Of a stretch of DNA of 64,000 bases, positions 59,085 through 64,000 are shown in pieces. The number at the start of each line of letters is the position of its first letter. Positions within the stretch are counted from its first letter, which is position 1. Position numbers and translations under genes: made by a program. The notes beneath the pieces were generated by a model that was given only the letters and a program-made list of their open reading frames with translations, had not been told where the DNA came from and searched no databases. Origin of the DNA: Adiantum capillus-veneris (taxonomy: Eukaryota; Streptophyta; Polypodiopsida; Polypodiales; Pteridaceae); contig CM043944.1 in the NCBI GenBank assembly GCA_014529385.2, forward strand, positions 74,957,884 through 75,021,883, written 5' to 3'.

Positions 59085-61142
59085 CCACAATGCCGAAAGC
59101 CAAGACAGTTCCAGCCATGAAGCCTCCACCTAATGATGATCAAGGGGAATCCTTGAAACTTTGATCAAGAAGAAGGGGAGTCACTATGAGGGTCAACATC
59201 TCAGACCCTGAGGGTGAGGTCAAGGTATTGCCTGAGGAAGATGCAGCTCCATTGTCTTCAAACAAGATGCTTCAGAGCTTGATGGAACACTTTACAGATT
59301 TCAAGGTGGAGATAAATTGTCAGGATGACAAAAATGTGAAATGGTTAAAGACTTGTATGATTTTTCTATCTTTCCTTGGGTTGAATGGAAGGCCAACATA
59401 TATGCAAAAACATAGATGGAGTTATTGAGAAAAACAAGAGGAGTAATTTCTAAAAAACTCACTTTATGCCATGAGAGGTAATTGCTGCAGTCTTTCAATT
59501 GCCTCTTACATTTGTTATTGTAATACCTAAATTCTCAGATGATGCTTTGAAGAGAGATTTTGGTCCCAGAGAAGGAGGGAGGAAATATTATATGCTTAAG
59601 AATGTTGACTACAATAGAAGGAAGTAGCTTAAATGGTTTTTGGTAAGACTATGTTTTCTGGCAAAGTATGATCACATGTCCAAGGATAATTTTATACCTC
59701 TAAGCTTTGCTGAAAATGGAGGAAAAGTGAGCTGGGCCCATTAGGTCTATGACAGGATTCATGCTGAGATTTTTTATCTTGACAAGAGGAAGACTCAGTC
59801 TAACAACAGGTTATCTGCATTCTTTTCTTTTGACTTGAAGGTCGATGGAGGTGAAGTTCCTATGCTTAACATTACTCCAATCATTGAGTCAAATCTGGTG
59901 TATGATTAGGGGAAAAATATGAGAAATCAAATGTGTTTTATAGGCAATTCAAAAAAATTAAAGACTTTTCAGGATCAGGTGTCATCTGGTTACTCTGAAC
60001 AAGAGGAAAAGGAGGTTTTTGTTAGTCCTAAGTATAGGCCAATATTGGGAGATTTACCAACATTCACACATATGTTAGTTGTGGATACACAGACCCCTGT
60101 TAAACTGATTGGAAAAACTTTCACTATGCCTAAGAAAAGGAAGTTGGATGTTACTGTTCATGATGGAGCTAAATCCTTAGATTTTCTTGGAGTTGGGTCA
60201 ACCACTTCAAGTAAACATGAAGCTGGTATTTTTTATGCATATACAACTGTGAAAATGCTACAGGCTTTGAGGGCTTTGTCAGTCACCAGAAGCATCAAAT
60301 GGAGGTGAAAATACAGAGTGTAGCTAGTTCAGGAGTATCTAAAGTTTTGTTGCGGGAGTAGACAGATTTAGCAAATGTTTTGAACTTGGAATTGGAGGAG
60401 GTGAAAATGAAACATCATAAAGATTTGCAGAACCAATTACTACTGCATTAGAATGAAGTAGCAAAGGTAAAGATATCCTTCGGTATGTTTCAGAAGTGTA
60501 CCAGGGATTAATAAGCAAGGGTAAATTTAGAATTGGATCAAATAGTTGCTAGAAATACATAACTGCAAAGGTTAAAAATGAGATGTTTCAACAGAGATTG
60601 TTCTTGAAACCTTTGGAGGAGTTGGAAAAACAAGTATTAGCCCATGAGGAAATAAGTGTGAATTGAGTTCTTATGGATGACGGAGATATGAATGTTGTAA
60701 GACAACAACTAGTAGAAGGAATGCAGGATGTATGGAAGGCTATGAGAGTCTTTTGTAGTCAAACATCCCTATGAAGTTCTAAAAGCTGGTTTTGTGAGTG
60801 CTTATGAAGCTGATATGCTGCAGGAAGTAGAGCAATTGAAGAAAGAAAGAGACCTTTATTTAAATCAGTTGCTGTAGGAATACAGAGCAAAGGAGTTGTA
60901 GAGGCATGAAGCACATTTACCAAAGTCAGGTTTTGAGCAGGGATAACTGGTTGATGAATCTGTACAGACTTCAGAGATAGAAGCTAAAGTTCAAAAGTCA
61001 AATGTTGTTGAGGATTCAGTGTAGATTGCACCTGAGCCGATGTTTGAAGCTCTTCAGGATGCTAAAGTACAAAATATGACTGATGTTTTGGATGATAATG
61101 TTGTGTTGGAGCCCGTATCAAAAATACAGTCTGAAAATATTG
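59085..61142 (+). pseudogene. Second plus-strand Gypsy: 3' accessory ORF
   Basis: Opens MPKAKTVPAMKPPPNDDQGE at about 59085. Readable blocks are VNISDPEGEVKVLPEED, RDFGPREGGRKYYMLKNVDY (about 59550), FIPLSFAENGGKVSW (about 59690-59735), DLPTFTHMLVVDTQTPVKLI and a charged, probably coiled-coil stretch (60350-60950). The position after integrase, a DPEG-xx-V-LP motif and a coiled-coil end parallel the accessory ORF of the other Gypsy family (KDPEGNAVELP), which hints at distant homology. It is heavily broken. Most stops are TAG. Confidence 0.5.
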
Positions 61143-61606
61143 CATTAGGAAGAGAATGGGGTCTAGGAGGGCCTCTTTATTTGTCAGTTTAAGGAAGTCA
61201 AACCGTTAGTATTAAGAAAGTAATCAAAGGACAACCTTTGAATTCAAACAGGCAAAATGGCTAGTTTATTTGAATTCAAATTTTTTTTCCAAAATGGAAT
61301 TTAAAATCTAGCGAGTAAAACTATATCATATATCATATCTATGGAAAGAGCTTGACGCATAGATTGAAGATCTATTATCTCCACTCAAATCAGAGATCAT
61401 GTATGGGAGTTATGGAAGGCCAAAAAAAAAAAAGTTGTCCATCTCCTGTCTGGGGGGAAAAGTGCATCCTTTGACCACTCTTACAATCTCTTACACACCC
61501 ACAATTCTTGCACACATGGCATATACCTACTCTTCAAAATTTTAATCACCTCCATAAGCTCATGGCAAATGAAGAGGCCCTCCTAGACCCCATCCTCTTC
61601 CCAATG
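61143..61606. mobile_element. Small inverted-repeat element (MITE-like), 464 bp
   Basis: Terminal inverted repeats of about 44 bp: left CATTAGGAAGAGAATGGGGT (61143), right end ACCCCATCCTCTTCCCAATG (61587-61606). They match with a few mismatches through GTCTAGGAGGGCCTCTT. The interior is non-coding and AT-rich with an A11 run (about 61421-61431). No clear target duplication was found. Confidence 0.6.
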
Positions 61607-62060
61607 GTGGACCCAGATTCTATAGTCTAGGGTGGCACAATATCAGTTTATTTTTGTATATCTCTTTCTGATCAAGGGATACGTGGATCCTAGTCGGATT
61701 TCTCAAAACTCCACCACCAAGATGTGCCCTATGTTGAGAGGTACACTAGTATGTCAATTATTTGATCAATCGGATATTGGTATGTTGGTCAGCTGGATAT
61801 CCTTTTGTTGGATTGTAGTGGGTCGGACTATGGAATATGGTCAACCAGATTGTGATAAATTGGATATTTATAGCTGGTTTATATTCCAAGGCTTGAGTTG
61901 TTATAACCACATTTCGGTGGAGCACTTCTACCCCAGTCTTTGGGTTACCTTGAGGTGATTCCAGTAGAGTTTGGGCAGTTCGGCTCATTTTTTGACACAA
62001 CTCCAATTTTGTTTCTCCAATTTTGTGTAGGGGATAAGTTATTCATTTGTGTTCTTGATT
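61607..62060. other. Non-coding or unrecognised
   Basis: A minus-strand ORF (62006-61758) could continue the minus-strand gag toward protease, but I see no similarity to 23198-23600 of the plus element. Confidence 0.35.
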
Positions 62061-63470
62061 CTGGCTCCTGTGAAGTCGTGCTTCTTAGTCTTTCATAAGT
62101 GCGTCGAGGGGTTCGTTCACTTTCTCAACTAGCATTGATCCTCCTAAGCTTGCGCTCCCCTAATTCTTTATCTCCCTAGGTTCTCTGGTTTCTAGAATTC
62201 CTATTTCTTGATTATTTTGACTCTCCAATCTCTCTAATTTGTCCTTGATTCTTTTTAACTATTCTGTTGGGGTCATCTTCTCACGTTCCTTCTTCATGTT
62301 CTTCATACGTGATTTCCTAGCCTTCACGTGCTTTGTTGACTTTTCCTCTTGAGACTAGGTATATTTGTTTGGAATACTTTGATCAATGATTCTTCTCTTG
62401 CCCTCTATGCTTGCACTCTTGTGACAACCTGTATGGGTATCACTTTTCTGTTTTTTGACCCACTACAAGATGGAACAACCCCTGGTATGTTCAATGCTAC
62501 CTTTGCTCCCTTGTAAGGATTCTTTAGGCAATTGGGAATCAGATGAGTGACTCCACACTCATTGTACTATGCATCTACTATGATTATCTCCTCATGGAGA
62601 CAATCTCTTAACCAGTGGACCCCACCACACTTGTAGCAAAGTCCTTTTGGTTGTTGAAGTCCTCCTCGCTGATAATCAAGCCTTGGTCCCGCTAACCCTC
62701 CATGAGTTGTAGCAAAGTCCTTTTGGTTGTTGAAGTCCTCCTCGCTGATAAGCAAGCCTTGGTCCCGCTAACCCTCCATGAGTGATGAACATCAACGTTC
62801 TCTCATCTAAATTATATATACTTTCACCTGCCGCATGTGTTGCAGTTGGTGTTCTAGTAATTCCACTCATGCTCTATGGTTCCGGTGCTCTCATCTCTTT
62901 GGGTGGACAATATACTTGGCTCATCAAATATCCACTCAGATCTTCATAATACACAGGCAAGGGTACTAATGCTTGTTCCTCTCGTTCCTCTATGGTAGGT
63001 GTATACCTTACACCCACTAGTCTCGCTCTTGGCAGGCATGGTTGCTTTCCTAACACTAGTTGTGGCCGCACAACCCCTACATGTCCGAGCAAGTTCATTG
63101 TTGTATACCTAAGCATTGGTGGTACTTGATAGGTGCTACTTGGGCTGGAGGGACATACTGTCTCTCTCTCTCACACACATATCCCTTGTTAATGTAACAC
63201 TCCTCCGTTGCTTGATTGGTCCATTTTTGCTCAACACCACACCATTTTGCTTTCTTAGCCTGTGGCTTTGCAAATGGGATTATTCTTTTGGGCACTTTTA
63301 CAATGAGTTGTTCCTAACTCCCAACTGCTTCACTCTTTTGTACAAACTTTGCAGACCTAGTTCCACTAAGCTGTGATGATGAATCATCATCTAAGTCCTT
63401 GTAGCCACCTTCCTTGTAGACTGCACAATTGCCTACTAAGTATAGAGCTTCCTTGGTCAACTCACTCTCT
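62061..63470 (-). pseudogene. Minus-strand Gypsy gag
   Basis: Homologue of 21880-23160 on the plus strand. Order: LTKEALYLVGNCAVYKEGGY (about 63460-63400), KAKWCGVEQKWTNQATEECY (about 63260-63200), VRYTPTIEEREEQALVPLPV (about 63010-62950), the knuckle CYKCGGVHWLRDC (about 62640-62600, intact), and ELKRI/DKLERLE (about 62260-62220). A 76-bp tandem duplication (62631-62706, 62707-62782) precedes the knuckle. It is truncated at about 63470, beside a (TCTA)n tract. It may belong to the same minus element as 51139-53575, with the second plus-strand Gypsy inserted between. Confidence 0.82.
62631..62782. repeat. 76-bp tandem duplication in the minus-strand gag
   Basis: TTGTAGCAAAGTCCTTTTGG at 62631 recurs at 62707, with one difference (AATCAAGCC/AAGCAAGCC). 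76 is not a multiple of 3, so it shifts the frame. Confidence 0.92.
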
Positions 63471-63551
63471 CTATCTATCTATCTACTTGTCCATGTTTTC
63501 TACTCCATTCATTCAATATTAAGTTTAAATGTTCGTGTGTTTAATGCAGGT
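63471..63551. other. Junction with (TCTA)n microsatellite
   Basis: Gag similarity stops here, and a short TCTATCTATCTA tract (about 63473-63484) and AT-rich sequence follow. TTTAATGCAG just before the next ORF looks like a 3' splice site, but it is a single observation. Confidence 0.4.
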
Positions 63552-64000
63552 ATGGATGATGAGGAGTTTCTTTCTTCTTTGTCACCCCAGTAGAGACAGT
63601 GGTACGTGGAGTGTCATCGCTCTGGCGCACCATCGTGCGTTCCTACTCCATCCACATCTCCCTCTATTTCGGAGTCCTCAGCGCGCTCCGAAGCTTCGGT
63701 GTCGACGAGACGATCTTCACACTCGTCTAGGCGTTGATGCTCTAGTGGTGGCGGTGGCAGTGGCGGTTGTTGTGGGGGTGCCGCCACCGATGCTTCGACA
63801 CCGCCTCATGTTCGACGAGGCTCTTTACCCTCCCCTTCCTTGCCCGTCCCAACACCAGCCACGGCATCGCCATCGACACCAGGTTTTGCACGGCTGACTG
63901 TCGTTCCTAGGAGCTACACACCACTAGCTACTCCACCAGGAGTCACTCTAGTGGACACTCCTCGCTTCGGGGCTCAGACTCCAGTGGAGACGCCTGACAT
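63552..64000 (+). pseudogene. GC-rich S/T/P-rich reading frame, runs off the window
   Basis: From ATG at 63552 the frame reads MDDEEFLSSLSPQ, then TAG, then CVPTPSTSPSISESSARSEA, a TGA at about 63735, a GGGGSGG run and a final open stretch with PSLPVPTPATASPSTPGFAR and VPRSYTPLATPPGVTLVDTP to the edge. GC content and codon use differ from the surrounding AT-rich elements. It could be the start of another element (gag-like) or a degraded host exon. No domain recognised. Confidence 0.35.

Overview
The window reads as plant nuclear DNA from a large, repeat-dense genome. Supporting signs are plant-type LTR retrotransposons, a Ty1/Copia primer-binding site matching initiator tRNA-Met, a Ty3/Gypsy primer-binding site matching tRNA-Asp, and long (GA)n and (GT)n microsatellites. 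I found no convincing host gene, rRNA, tRNA gene or CRISPR array. The microsatellite load and the reverse-transcriptase family at 5-11 kb would fit a seed-free plant such as a fern or lycophyte, but that is a guess.

Layout from left to right. 1-1139 is a broken Gypsy integrase at the window edge. 3205-12330 is a candidate retroelement: two direct repeats of about 1.2-1.3 kb enclose a decayed minus-strand reverse-transcriptase gene, which is split by a 2.6 kb solo-LTR-like insertion (7340-9927, 4-bp target duplication GCGT). 13661-17972 is the 3' end of a minus-strand Gypsy element: LTR start, polypurine tract turned into a G26 run, a long accessory ORF, and an array of palindromes. 17973-51138 is a related plus-strand Gypsy element (5' LTR remnant, PBS, long leader, gag, protease, RT, RNase H, integrase, a second protease-like domain, palindrome array, accessory ORF, PPT, 3' LTR). 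Three younger insertions interrupt it: a second copy of the 2.7 kb solo-LTR-like element (32520-35226, TSD CCAG), a dead minus-strand Copia (35779-41995, TSD AAGAA), and an apparently complete plus-strand Copia (45439-50989, TSD GTAGG) sitting inside the 3' LTR. 51139-63470 resumes minus-strand Gypsy pol and gag of the same family, itself split by another decayed plus-strand Gypsy (about 53563-61142). A small inverted-repeat element (61143-61606) follows, and the last 450 bases are a GC-rich S/T/P-rich reading frame that leaves the window.

The main unusual content is in the Gypsy family. It has (i) an 18-24 bp palindrome with core CATCCTACGCGTAGGATG repeated about every 286 bp ahead of the accessory ORF and again in the leader, with paired changes in both arms in one copy while the intervening DNA has diverged; (ii) two retropepsin-like domains, one before RT and one after integrase; and (iii) a long coiled-coil ORF in the env position, present in two element copies. 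Empty-site comparison dates the insertions: the intact Copia interrupted an LTR whose uninterrupted version lies at 17973-18296.
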